In this document: piece after piece, positions 1-8,302 of the stretch
How the letters are laid out: each line of letters begins with the position of its first letter
How positions within the stretch are numbered: the first letter of the stretch is position 1
Assembly: GCA_013695475.1 (NCBI GenBank)
Contig: JACDAJ010000098.1
Coordinates: 1 to 33,000, forward strand
Length of the DNA stretch: 33,000 nt
Origin: Rubrobacter sp.
GTDB taxonomy: Bacteria; Actinomycetota; Rubrobacteria; Rubrobacterales; Rubrobacteraceae
Reading direction: 5' to 3'
Program-made: the position numbers and the translations under genes
Notes under the pieces: model-generated
The model's database searches: none
Told to the model about the DNA's origin: nothing
Seen by the model: the letters and a program-made list of their open reading frames with translations, nothing else

Positions 1-182
1 GTGGGTTGCCATCGCATGTCGAGGTCGAGGCGTATATAAGCGGATTGGATGAGGTCAGCTACGCGAAGTGTGAGGACGTGAAATCCATCTCGGTCGAGCG
101 GCTGGAAAGACGCTTCGGCGCCGTTCCTCCGGAGGTTCTCGCCCGCATCCGGCAGATTCTTCGTTATCTCTTCGAACTATAG
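1..182 (+). CDS. mazF: MazF/PemK-type endoribonuclease toxin, C-terminal part (5' end outside window)
   Basis: Frame 3 reads GLPSHVEVEAYISGLDEVSYAKCEDVKSISVERLERRFGAVPPEVLARIRQILRYLFEL*, matching the MazF C-terminal pattern (GL.S.V....GL...S.AKC.....S..RL..R.G.L). Stop TAG is at 180-182. Confidence 0.8.
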   Translation, partial: GLPSHVEVEAYISGLDEVSYAKCEDVKSISVERLERRFGAVPPEVLARIRQILRYLFEL

Positions 183-190
183 AGCGGTTT

Positions 191-790
191 TCATATTGAG
201 TGATCCCGAGGCGTTTTGTAGTCGCAATGCCCGAAATAGCCTCGGGCGTCCTCGCCCGTGACCGCCCGAATCGCCTGTGTGGCCGCCTCGAAGAGAGCTT
301 GGAGGGTTCTCGCTTTCGCTCTTCTCATGAGGTTCTTCACCTTGGGGAAGGCCTGCTCGACGGGGTTGAAGTCCGGCGAGTAGGGAGGGGGCAGCCATAG
401 CTCGCACCCCTTCTCCTCGATGAGCTCCCTGACCCACCCGCTCGTGTGCACGGAGAGGTTGTCCATGACCACGATCCGCCCGGACACGAGGCCCGGAGCG
501 AGGACCTCCCTCATGTAGACGCCGAAGGAGACGGTGTCCGACGAACCCTCTATGCCCATCGAAGGCCCCATACCCTCCAACGTCATGGACGAGACCAGGG
601 TGGCGTTCCTGTCCCAGTTCCTCGGGGCTTCTCCATTCGCCCTCCCGCCTTTGGGCGCCCTGGCGTAGCGCGGGGTGAAGGTCGTGTTCGTCGAGGACTC
701 GTCCACGAAGAGCAGGCGTTTGGGATCCACGCCCCTCATCCGCTCCCGAAAATCTCTTCTTTTCGCCTCGTCCCGCTCGGCGGCCGCCAA
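191..790 (-). CDS. IS630 transposase OrfB (DDE domain), probably expressed by -1 frameshift from OrfA
   Basis: LLFVDESSTNTTFTPRYARAPKG...VVMDNLSVHTSGWVRELIEEKGCELWLPPPYSPDFNPVEQAFPKVKN is a DDE_3 endonuclease signature. Confidence 0.9.
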   Translation of the reverse strand: MAAAERDEAKRRDFRERMRGVDPKRLLFVDESSTNTTFTPRYARAPKGGRANGEAPRNWDRNATLVSSMTLEGMGPSMGIEGSSDTVSFGVYMREVLAPGLVSGRIVVMDNLSVHTSGWVRELIEEKGCELWLPPPYSPDFNPVEQAFPKVKNLMRRAKARTLQALFEAATQAIRAVTGEDARGYFGHCDYKTPRDHSI

Positions 791-1155
791 CGTCTTTTTT
801 TATATGTCCATCCGAGCTTTTGCCGTATGGCCCGGCTCATCGCCGAGACGGACACGCGAACGCCCGTCTTCTCTCCCCGCGTCTCGCAGTGGCTCTGGAG
901 GGTGGCGTCGTCGTTCTCTTCGAGCTGGCTCCACAACATTCGCTTCTCCTCGACCGTGGCGAGGATGCGGCGCTTCCTGCCCGTGGAGAACCTCGGCGAG
1001 AGGTCTTCGCCCGCCCTCCTTCTCCTCAGCCATCGTTTGAGCGTCGTGAGCGAGATGGAGAAGGCCCCGACGACATCCCTCCTGGGAACGCCCCGCTCGA
1101 CCGCCTCGACCGCCCTCGCCCTGAGATCCTTCGAGTAAATACCCATGCGCGACAT
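736..1155 (-). CDS. IS630 transposase OrfA (HTH N-terminal part)
   Basis: MGIYSKDLRARAVEAVERGVPRRDVVGAFSISLTTLKRWLRRRRAGEDLSPR... is a typical IS630 N-terminal HTH. It overlaps OrfB. Confidence 0.85.
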   Translation of the reverse strand: MSRMGIYSKDLRARAVEAVERGVPRRDVVGAFSISLTTLKRWLRRRRAGEDLSPRFSTGRKRRILATVEEKRMLWSQLEENDDATLQSHCETRGEKTGVRVSVSAMSRAIRQKLGWTYKKRRWRPPSGTRRKEEIFGSG

Positions 1156-1193
1156 CCTCGCACATGGGCCACTTTATTTGCAAGCTGCTCTAG

Positions 1194-1239
1194 GCTACTT
1201 GCTAATACCATCGTAATGCCCAAAACGGGCGAAAGTAGC
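1194..1239 (+). terminator. Hairpin downstream of mazF, now separated from it by the IS
   Basis: GCTACTT...AAGTAGC outer arms with an inner GCCC-aaaac-GGGC stem. Confidence 0.4.
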
Positions 1240-1254
1240 GCGTGCGTATTCCAC

Positions 1255-1959
1255 TCACCGGCGACGGAGAATGAAGACCGCCGCCCCGAACGCCGCCGCG
1301 ACCACCACGACCCCCGGAAGCACCCTGAAACCGCTCGTCGTGGGAAGCGCTTCCATCCCGGATCCCGAGCCTTCGCCTTCGGACGCAGCTCCCCCCGAAC
1401 CGTCGTCTCCGACATCGAGGAGAGCCGACATGATGACCGTTCGGATGCGTGAGACACCGCCTTCGGAGCCGGATGCTCCGGGGTCGAAGTCTCCGGCTCC
1501 GAACTCGGGCGAGCCGAACCCGGACGAGCCGAACTCGGAGCCTCCCACGGGCGAGCCGGGAGCCGTCGGCGGGGGATCATACTGTGAACTGAACGGTGTT
1601 TCGGCATCCCCATCGGGAGCCTCTCCCCCGGCGCCTTCGGAACTTGGCCCGCCCGCGCCACTCTCGCCCGTGCCGTCCGCGTCTTCGGATTGAGCGTCTT
1701 CCTCGTCCTCATCGGCGGAGGCCTCGTCTTCCGTTTCGTCTCCGGCCTCGTCTTCCGTTTCGTCTTCGATTCCCTCGCCGTCCGGCGGGGTGGCGGGGTT
1801 TCGGGGGCTTTCCGAGGTGGGTGCGTCGGCGGTATCCACGGTCGAGGGTTCGTACCAAAGCTGGTAGAGGAGCCAGCCGTTGGCAGCGAAAATCACCGCC
1901 ATGAGAGCGACGATCACCTTCCGTGTATATAGTTGCTCCAACATCTCGAACACCGCCAA
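1255..1959 (-). CDS. Hypothetical acidic low-complexity surface-type protein with N-terminal hydrophobic segment and C-terminal LPTTSG-TM-RRR
   Basis: N-terminal VIVALMAVIFAANGWLLYQLWY; central D/E-rich and S/G/P-rich linker; C-terminal LPTTSGFRVLPGVVVVAAAFGAAVFILRRR. The start may be the downstream ATG (MLEQLYTRK). Confidence 0.65.
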   Translation of the reverse strand: MAVFEMLEQLYTRKVIVALMAVIFAANGWLLYQLWYEPSTVDTADAPTSESPRNPATPPDGEGIEDETEDEAGDETEDEASADEDEEDAQSEDADGTGESGAGGPSSEGAGGEAPDGDAETPFSSQYDPPPTAPGSPVGGSEFGSSGFGSPEFGAGDFDPGASGSEGGVSRIRTVIMSALLDVGDDGSGGAASEGEGSGSGMEALPTTSGFRVLPGVVVVAAAFGAAVFILRRR

Positions 1960-2252
1960 TGAAACAATGAAGCGCCGACCAAAACAATTCCCTGCCCGCG
2001 TCCGGATCGAAGCCGAAAGCCGCCGAAAGCCGTCTCGCGCACGATTCCTTATGCTGAGCCTATACTATTCTGAGTTTAGAAGACAATGGAATGAGGCGAA
2101 CAAGGCGCCTCCACACGAAATTCGGCACGGCTTAGCATTGCGGCTAATACCACGTTCCGCCGCCGTATGGCACATTACATCCTTTCCGGGGGCGGATACG
2201 TAGTAATCTGAAAAGCCCATTCGAACCCGAGACACGGAGTCAGGAGACTGAA

Positions 2253-2978
2253 TTGCGTCCGCAAACGTCACCGAAATGGAGGTTTCTCGCCCCCCTCCTC
2301 GCACTCACCCTCGTACTTGCCGCCGCATGCGGAGGCACAGACTCTTCCCAGGAACCCGCCGGAGAAGAGATGGACAGCGAGGAATCGTCCATGATGGAGG
2401 ACACCGCAATGGAGTCGTCCATGATGGAAGAAACGACCATGGATCTCTCGCAGCTCGCGGTCGGCCCCGAGGAGGAGGCGAACATGTCCCCCGCCGAGGG
2501 CATCGAGAAGGCCGAATCCCAGCCGCTCCCCGAAGACCCGCCCGAGGGCGTCGAGGTTTTCGACGCGACGACGAACGAGCTCGTTGACAATCCCTCGTAC
2601 GACCGAAGCCCGGCCACGAACGGCGACCACGACCCGTTCTGGTGGAACTGCGGCTACTACGACGAGCCGATTGACGAGGCGAAAGCCGTCCACAGCCTCG
2701 ACCACGGCGTCGTCTGGATCACATACTCCCCCGACCTCCCCGCCGAGGATGTCGAAACCCTCCGCGAATACGGTGCCGAGGAATACGTCATAGTCAGCCC
2801 GTACCCCGAGCAAAACGCCCCCGTCACGGCGACTTCGTGGCGCATACAGCTCGAGCTCGACGAGGCCGACGACCCGCGCCTCCGGCAGTTCGTGGACGAT
2901 TTCCGGGTCAGTGAGATCGCCCCCCTCGCGGGCAACGGATGCACCAAAGGCTCCGGGGAACCCGCCTTCTCCGGCTGA
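2253..2978 (+). CDS. DUF3105 domain-containing lipoprotein
   Basis: TTG start; lipobox LVLAAACGG; NPSYDRSPATNGDHDPFWWNCGYYDEP...VHSLDHGVVWITYSPD resembles the DUF3105 consensus. Confidence 0.75.
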   Translation: MRPQTSPKWRFLAPLLALTLVLAAACGGTDSSQEPAGEEMDSEESSMMEDTAMESSMMEETTMDLSQLAVGPEEEANMSPAEGIEKAESQPLPEDPPEGVEVFDATTNELVDNPSYDRSPATNGDHDPFWWNCGYYDEPIDEAKAVHSLDHGVVWITYSPDLPAEDVETLREYGAEEYVIVSPYPEQNAPVTATSWRIQLELDEADDPRLRQFVDDFRVSEIAPLAGNGCTKGSGEPAFSG

Positions 2979-3126
2979 CAATCTCCGGGGAGGGGGTTCA
3001 CAAAGGTACACCCTCCCTGATATGCTTCGAGTTTGTAAAATCCGTTCGGTCGCCGCTCGGTCTGAAAACAGGCGGCCATCGGATCATATGGGGCGTCAAC
3101 GAAAAACGAGCGAAGGAGGGGGTTCC

Positions 3127-3645
3127 TTGCCCGAAACACCATACATAGAATTGAAGTCCTCGACTCTGACAAAGCGCGTCGCCTTGACTGCGGCGGCCAT
3201 ATCGGTCTCGCTGTGCTTCGCGGCGAACTCGAACGCCGCGTCCGCGCAGGAAAACGCGGACGTTCCCGAGTACACAGTCATAAACGCTTTCCAGGCGTCC
3301 GGCGTGAACGAGGTTCGGGTAACCACCGAAGAGGCACGCGAGGCCGAGATGCGCCTCATCGCCGACGAACTCCGCGACGAAGGAAACGTCCCCGAGGACG
3401 GCACGCTCCTCGTCGAATACTATGACTCCGCCGACACCGCCGAGAACACCGGATTCGCCCTCGTCTTCGACAACGAAGACGCCGTCCTCGACACCGGGAC
3501 CACCGAGCAATTCGGCGAAGTCTACGACCGCGAAGACGCCGAGCGCATCATCGAAGAAGAGGGCGCGATGCGCGTCGTAAGCAACGAAGAATTCGCCGAA
3601 GAGAACGCCTCGATCTGGGATCGGATCAAAGGCTTCTTCGCCTGA
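3127..3645 (+). CDS. Hypothetical secreted acidic protein
   Basis: TTG start at 3127 with upstream GAAGGAGGGGG RBS, within ORF 2911..3645. Signal peptide VALTAAAISVSLCFAANSNAASA. Confidence 0.6.
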   Translation: MPETPYIELKSSTLTKRVALTAAAISVSLCFAANSNAASAQENADVPEYTVINAFQASGVNEVRVTTEEAREAEMRLIADELRDEGNVPEDGTLLVEYYDSADTAENTGFALVFDNEDAVLDTGTTEQFGEVYDREDAERIIEEEGAMRVVSNEEFAEENASIWDRIKGFFA

Positions 3646-3668
3646 AAGCGAATGGCAATTAGCGAATA

Positions 3669-3691
3669 GCCGCCAGCGAAAAGCTGGCGGC
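3669..3691. repeat. Perfect 9-bp stem hairpin
   Basis: GCCGCCAGC-GAAAA-GCTGGCGGC just after the stop at 3645. Confidence 0.7.
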
Positions 3692-4414
3692 GTGGCTTTC
3701 CATGGGGTCGCGAGTCGAAAAGCGCATCGCCGTTCGCAAACGGCCACCGAGGCGGACTCACCGAACCTTATCTGGGCGACGCAAAGTCCGGTCGAAGAAA
3801 CCGTCGCTCGCCAAGCAACCTGTGATTCCACGCCACCGGAAAGCGACGCGAGGCTCCCCGTCCGCGCGGCTCCGTCCCACCGGAGGAGATCCGGCGGCGG
3901 CTCGCCGCGTCTCTTCTGTGGAGCTTTCCATGACCGGGCGGGTATGTCGCGGGAACGCGGCTGTGATTTTTGCGCGGAAGTCGGAAAAGCGAGCGATGGA
4001 ACTCCTCGAAGCCGACCTCCCGACCTCGGACACATCGCCCCATCGCTTCGAAACGAACTCCGTCGCGACGGGGTGATGGCGAGCCGGGCGAAGCGCAATT
4101 CAAAGAAACACGCCTCTCGGAAAAGCGAGCGACGAAGCCCCTGTTCACACGAAATCCGGATGAATGGTTTCGGGGTAAAGCCCGAATGCGGAGCGTCCAC
4201 TCCGAAGTCTCGGATCGCGGCGTGTGAGAGTTCGCCGGGCGGGGATACGCCGGCGGGGGAGCGAGCCGGAGCCTTCCCGAAGCAAAGCGACCCCGCTCCG
4301 GGAGGGGAGAGTCGCCGACCGACGAGGAATACGACCTTCGGGAAGTGATTGTCCGGATTCCGTATGAAAGCCGCGATCCACAAACGTAGATAGTCGCCGA
4401 AAAGCTGGCGGCGA

Positions 4415-4437
4415 GCGATTTCCGCGCCGGAAATCGC
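4415..4437. terminator. Perfect 10-bp stem hairpin just downstream of the MFS gene
   Basis: GCGATTTCCG-CGC-CGGAAATCGC, 3 bp from the MFS stop codon at 4441. Confidence 0.55.
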
Positions 4438-4440
4438 GTT

Positions 4441-5679
4441 TCACCTCAAAACGTGCGACACCGCCGCTTTCATGATCCGGGCGGCTCGTTTCCGGCTCCT
4501 CGGGGCGAGGAGAAGCGCGAGAGCCGCCCCGATGAGAAGCACGCCGGGAACGAGGAACGGAGTGGAGAATCCGAAGGACGCCGCGAGAAGCCCCCCGCCG
4601 AGCGGCCCGACCCCGAATGCCACCGAAGTGACCGAAGCCGCGACCCCGAACGCGACACCGTGCCTCTCCGTCGCCACCGCCTCCCGGATGGCGAGGTTGA
4701 CGACCGGGATGACCACTCCCACGAAGAGGCTCGCGACGACGCGGAGAACCCACAACTCCGCCACGCTGTCCGAGGCGGCTTGCGGAAGGAACGCCAAACC
4801 GGAGAAAAGAAGCGCGAAGAAGACCACCGGACGAGGCTCGAACTTCGCGGCGAGCCTCCCGCCCGCCATCGCCCCGACCGCCGCCGCCAAAGCGCCCGCA
4901 CCGAGTATTTGCCCGGCGAGGCTCGCGACCCGCACCGGCTCCTCCATGAGCGTCGTGATGAACCCCGGAAGCACGGGCGCGACGCCCGTGATCGAGGCAT
5001 GCGCCACAAACAGCGCGAGAAGCACCGGAACAAGCCCGAGCCACGGTATCGGAGCCGCTCCGGGAGACTCCGCCCCTCCCTCGTCCTCGACCCTCTCCGG
5101 CTTCGCATCGCCGACGGCGAGGAGGACGAGTACCCCGGATAACGCGAGAAGCCCCGCCGTCACGGCGAACGAGGCCCGTATCCCTACGAGATCCGCGAAA
5201 ACCCCGCCCACGAACGGCCCCGCCGCCGCCGCGACGAAGATGACGGTTTGCAAAGTCCCGAGGCGGTTCCCTTCCCTCCCGGCGGGCGCGGTCTCCGATG
5301 CGAGCAAAGTCGCCGCCGCGACGGTTCCGGTGAGGCATCCTTGCAAAAGCCGGAGCCAGAGAAGATGCCACGGACTCGTCGCAAGACCCATGAGTCCGAC
5401 GACTATGGAACCCGCGATCGTCGCCCGAAGAAGCATGGATTTCGGCCCATACTTATCCGCGAGCCTCCCCCACAAAGGCGCGGTGAGCGCCATCGTGACC
5501 GCCGTCGCCGCATTCAAAAGCCCCGCCCACGCCGCCGCATTCCCCGCGCTTTCGACCCCGAGTTGCTCGACATAAAGCGGCATGAATGGCATCACGAACA
5601 TGAACCCCGTCGCCGCCGCAAGCTGCGAAATGAGAAGCGCCGCGAAGGCGAATTTCCCTTTCGAGTCGAAGCGCATCAT
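4441..5679 (-). CDS. MFS transporter (drug/sugar efflux type)
   Basis: 412 aa with about 12 hydrophobic segments; loop-2 motif GRLADKYGPKSMLL; GFMFVMPFMPLYVEQLG start. Confidence 0.9.
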   Translation of the reverse strand: MMRFDSKGKFAFAALLISQLAAATGFMFVMPFMPLYVEQLGVESAGNAAAWAGLLNAATAVTMALTAPLWGRLADKYGPKSMLLRATIAGSIVVGLMGLATSPWHLLWLRLLQGCLTGTVAAATLLASETAPAGREGNRLGTLQTVIFVAAAAGPFVGGVFADLVGIRASFAVTAGLLALSGVLVLLAVGDAKPERVEDEGGAESPGAAPIPWLGLVPVLLALFVAHASITGVAPVLPGFITTLMEEPVRVASLAGQILGAGALAAAVGAMAGGRLAAKFEPRPVVFFALLFSGLAFLPQAASDSVAELWVLRVVASLFVGVVIPVVNLAIREAVATERHGVAFGVAASVTSVAFGVGPLGGGLLAASFGFSTPFLVPGVLLIGAALALLLAPRSRKRAARIMKAAVSHVLR

Positions 5680-6247
5680 ACGTGCCTCCGACCCGGCTCG
5701 GCGTATGCGTCTTTAGTGGATGATGAAAGTGGAATTATCCGATTCTTCGGCGTTTCCCCGGAATACTCACCGCACTCCGGATATTCGTCCCCCTCGTATT
5801 CCCCGTCGGAGGACGGCTTTTCTGTCTTCTCTGGCGTGGCTTCTCCTCGTTTCGGCTGTCTATTCGATCTTAACAAACCTTCCGCAAGCGTCCACTCAAA
5901 CTATGACAATTTTCACATGAGCGGCGATGCCATGCACACGCTTCGCTCGTCGGCTTGTCGGCCAGAATTCGGGCGAGGAACTTTCGCTCGTCACGGCTCC
6001 GCGACATTACGGGCGACATTCCGGGAGGAATTCCGGCGGAGCCTCTCCGGCGAAGCCTCTCCTCCTTCACGGTGAAACTTCCGCCGGACGGGGGTTCGTC
6101 GCGGGAAAGCGGTGTCCTTCCGGCATCGGCACCGGCCAGAAAACGCGCCGTGAGCGGGTGGGTTCATCTTCGGAGCCTCTCCCTAAAAAGCTGACAGGCG
6201 CGAAGCAAAGCGGAGTGCGGAACGCGCCCCGCTTCACGCGCCCCGCT

Positions 6248-6985
6248 TCACAATAACGCCCACGCGGCGGTCGCCACTCCGAGCGCGCCAGTGACGAAGA
6301 CGAAAAGGAGGGTGAGTTTTCGGAAGAAGGTTTCGGAGACGCGTTTGAGGATGCTCGTGCCGAGCGTTTTTCCGAGGATGGCCGCCGGGACGAGGATGAG
6401 CGAGACGGGGATGTCGCCCGACTCGACGAGGCCGCGGACGGCGAGGACGACGAGGCCGAAGACGCTCATGAACAGGAAATAAAGCGAGCTTGTGGCTCGG
6501 AAGGCATGTTTCGCGTAGTCGCGGGAGGCGAGGAGAAGGACGATGGGCGGCGCGGCGAGTCCCGTCGAGGTCGAGAGGGCGCCGCTCGTCCATCCGGCGA
6601 CGACCGTTCCCCACCGCGTCTTCGCGCCGGGGAGGCGTATCTCACGGAGAAGAAGCCCCGCCGAGAAGACGACGAAAACTCCGACGAAGAGCCGGATGTA
6701 TACGGGGTCAACGACCCGCAAAATCTCCGCGCCCATAACGACCCCTATGAAGGACGGGATTATGAGGGCGGCGACGATTCTCCGGTCGGCGTCGCGGAAG
6801 GAGTCGCGCACGACGTCGGCGCATATCACGATGGACATGACGACGGACAAAAATACGACGGTGCGAGGCTCGTATACGAAGAGGAGGATCGGGACGCTTA
6901 TAAGCGCGAGTCCGAAGCCCGTCAGCCCGGAAATAGTCCCGGCGGCGAACGCCGCGAAAAGCGCGACGACTATTTCCCATCCCAT
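6248..6985 (-). CDS. Sulfite exporter TauE/SafE family protein
   Basis: FAAGTISGLTGFGLALISVPILL...STGLAAPPIVLLL; TauE/SafE-type topology, 245 aa. Confidence 0.85.
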   Translation of the reverse strand: MGWEIVVALFAAFAAGTISGLTGFGLALISVPILLFVYEPRTVVFLSVVMSIVICADVVRDSFRDADRRIVAALIIPSFIGVVMGAEILRVVDPVYIRLFVGVFVVFSAGLLLREIRLPGAKTRWGTVVAGWTSGALSTSTGLAAPPIVLLLASRDYAKHAFRATSSLYFLFMSVFGLVVLAVRGLVESGDIPVSLILVPAAILGKTLGTSILKRVSETFFRKLTLLFVFVTGALGVATAAWALL

Positions 6986-7007
6986 TAAAAAGAGCCTCCC
7001 ACGCGAA

Positions 7008-7039
7008 AACCTCCGCCCGAATCACTCCGGGCGGAGGTT
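7008..7039 (-). terminator. Intrinsic-terminator-like hairpin between the siroheme decarboxylase and TauE genes
   Basis: AACCTCCGCCCG...CGGGCGGAGGTT, perfect 12-bp stem; TTTT follows on the minus strand. Confidence 0.65.
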
Positions 7040-7066
7040 CTCAAATCATCCGTCTTTTGGCGGTTT

Positions 7067-8128
7067 TTAACGAAGGACGCCCGCGTAAAGACGCTCCCAC
7101 GCCTCCATCTCCGGGGTGAAGTACCGGACGCGGGTCTTTTTGTATTCGCGGGTGGAATAAAGGGATTCGCGCTCGGGGATGCCGCTCTCCTCTGACATCG
7201 CGTCGAGGACGGCCTCGCATTCCTCGACCGAGCGACCATGTACCATCGAGAATATAGAGTACGGCCAGTCTTCGTAAGTCGGGCGCTCATAACAATGCGA
7301 GACGGCTTGATATTGCGCGAACATGTTTCCGACTTCCTCGGTGCGGTCTTCGGGAACCTTCCACACGCCCATCGCGTTCGCCCGGAACCCCGCCTTCCGG
7401 TGGTGCAAAACGGCGGAGAAGCGGCGCATGATCTTGCGCCGCCCGAGGTCTTCGGCGCGGGCGATGAGTTCGTCGTATTCCATCCCGATCTCACGCCCCC
7501 AAAGATCGAAGGGCCGCGGAGTCAATGGGATGTCTTCTTGCAAAGCGCGGATCGCCGCCTTGTCCTCTTCGGAGACGTTCCGATCCGCTCCGGCGCGGTC
7601 GTTCTCGCCGTATGCGGGGGCTTCTTTTTTCGCCGTCGCGCCTTTGTTCATGTCGAGGGTGACGCCTATTTTGAAGAGTTTGAGCGTCGGGAGGATGCGC
7701 GTTTTCTCGGCGTGGCTTATGTGGTGGAGAACGTCCACCGTGCCTTCGAGGCCGAGGCGGGAATCGGGCGGGGCGGCGACGGTGTACCAAAGATTGAAGG
7801 CGTTGTCGCGCTCGTAATTGTGGGAGACGCCGGGGTGGGAATTGACGGCTTTCGCGCCCGCGTTGAGTTTATCTTTCGGGATCGTGGCGGCGACGAGGCT
7901 CGATTCATAGCCGAGGACGCGGGTATCGAAAATGGCGGATATTTGGCGGATCATCTTTCCCTTTTTCAACGCCTCGATGCGTCGGATGACCTCGTTCCCG
8001 GTGAGGCCGAGTTCACGCCCGAGGGCTGTGAAAGGCTCTCGTTCGAGGGGGAAGCCGCGTTGAATGAGATTCAAAATGTCCTTGTCGGCGCTGTCCATGA
8101 TCCGGCTGTCGGAGACTGTGCTTACCAC
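7067..8128 (-). CDS. Fused AhbA-AhbB-type siroheme decarboxylase (tandem Lrp/AsnC-like domains)
   Basis: Two HTH/AsnC-like halves. First half has GVSHNYERDNAFNLWYTVAAP (AhbA/NirD-like). Second half has VSHCYERPTYEDWPYSIFSMVHGRS (AhbB/NirL-like). The start could be ATG at 8098. Confidence 0.8.
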   Translation of the reverse strand: MVSTVSDSRIMDSADKDILNLIQRGFPLEREPFTALGRELGLTGNEVIRRIEALKKGKMIRQISAIFDTRVLGYESSLVAATIPKDKLNAGAKAVNSHPGVSHNYERDNAFNLWYTVAAPPDSRLGLEGTVDVLHHISHAEKTRILPTLKLFKIGVTLDMNKGATAKKEAPAYGENDRAGADRNVSEEDKAAIRALQEDIPLTPRPFDLWGREIGMEYDELIARAEDLGRRKIMRRFSAVLHHRKAGFRANAMGVWKVPEDRTEEVGNMFAQYQAVSHCYERPTYEDWPYSIFSMVHGRSVEECEAVLDAMSEESGIPERESLYSTREYKKTRVRYFTPEMEAWERLYAGVLR

Positions 8129-8302
8129 GTTTCACAAGCCCTTCTCGAAGGTTTCAACTACATATAAACCGCGTGTTTCAAATGTTCCCGCACGACCGAT
8201 TTCGTAAGCCGCTTCCGGTTGTATGCATAGCATAATAACAGGCATGCCCGAAATCCAGTATGAATTTCTTTACCATAAGGAGGCGGGATACAATATCGAA
8301 CG

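Larger units (their letters stand above)
180..1192 (-). mobile_element. IS630-family insertion sequence, apparently complete, with TA target duplication
   Basis: Transposase ORFs are flanked by imperfect terminal inverted repeats: GAGCGGTTTTCATATTGAGTG (182-202) versus the reverse complement of 1170-1190, GAGCAGCTTGCAAATAAAGTG (15/21). TA lies on both sides (180-181 and 1191-1192). Confidence 0.85.

Noticed and set aside
2998-4383. 461-aa minus-strand ORF covering the secreted protein and the 3.7-4.4 kb gap
   Set aside because: Antisense to the RBS-supported secreted protein at 3127-3645; low-complexity, no domain-like pattern. The gap is better described as non-coding.
8129-8302. Gap between the siroheme decarboxylase and UDG as a possible small RNA gene (ORFs 8158..8499 and 8178..8462)
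   Set aside because: ORFs overlap the UDG coding region out of frame, and no convincing stem-loop or promoter pair was found by eye.
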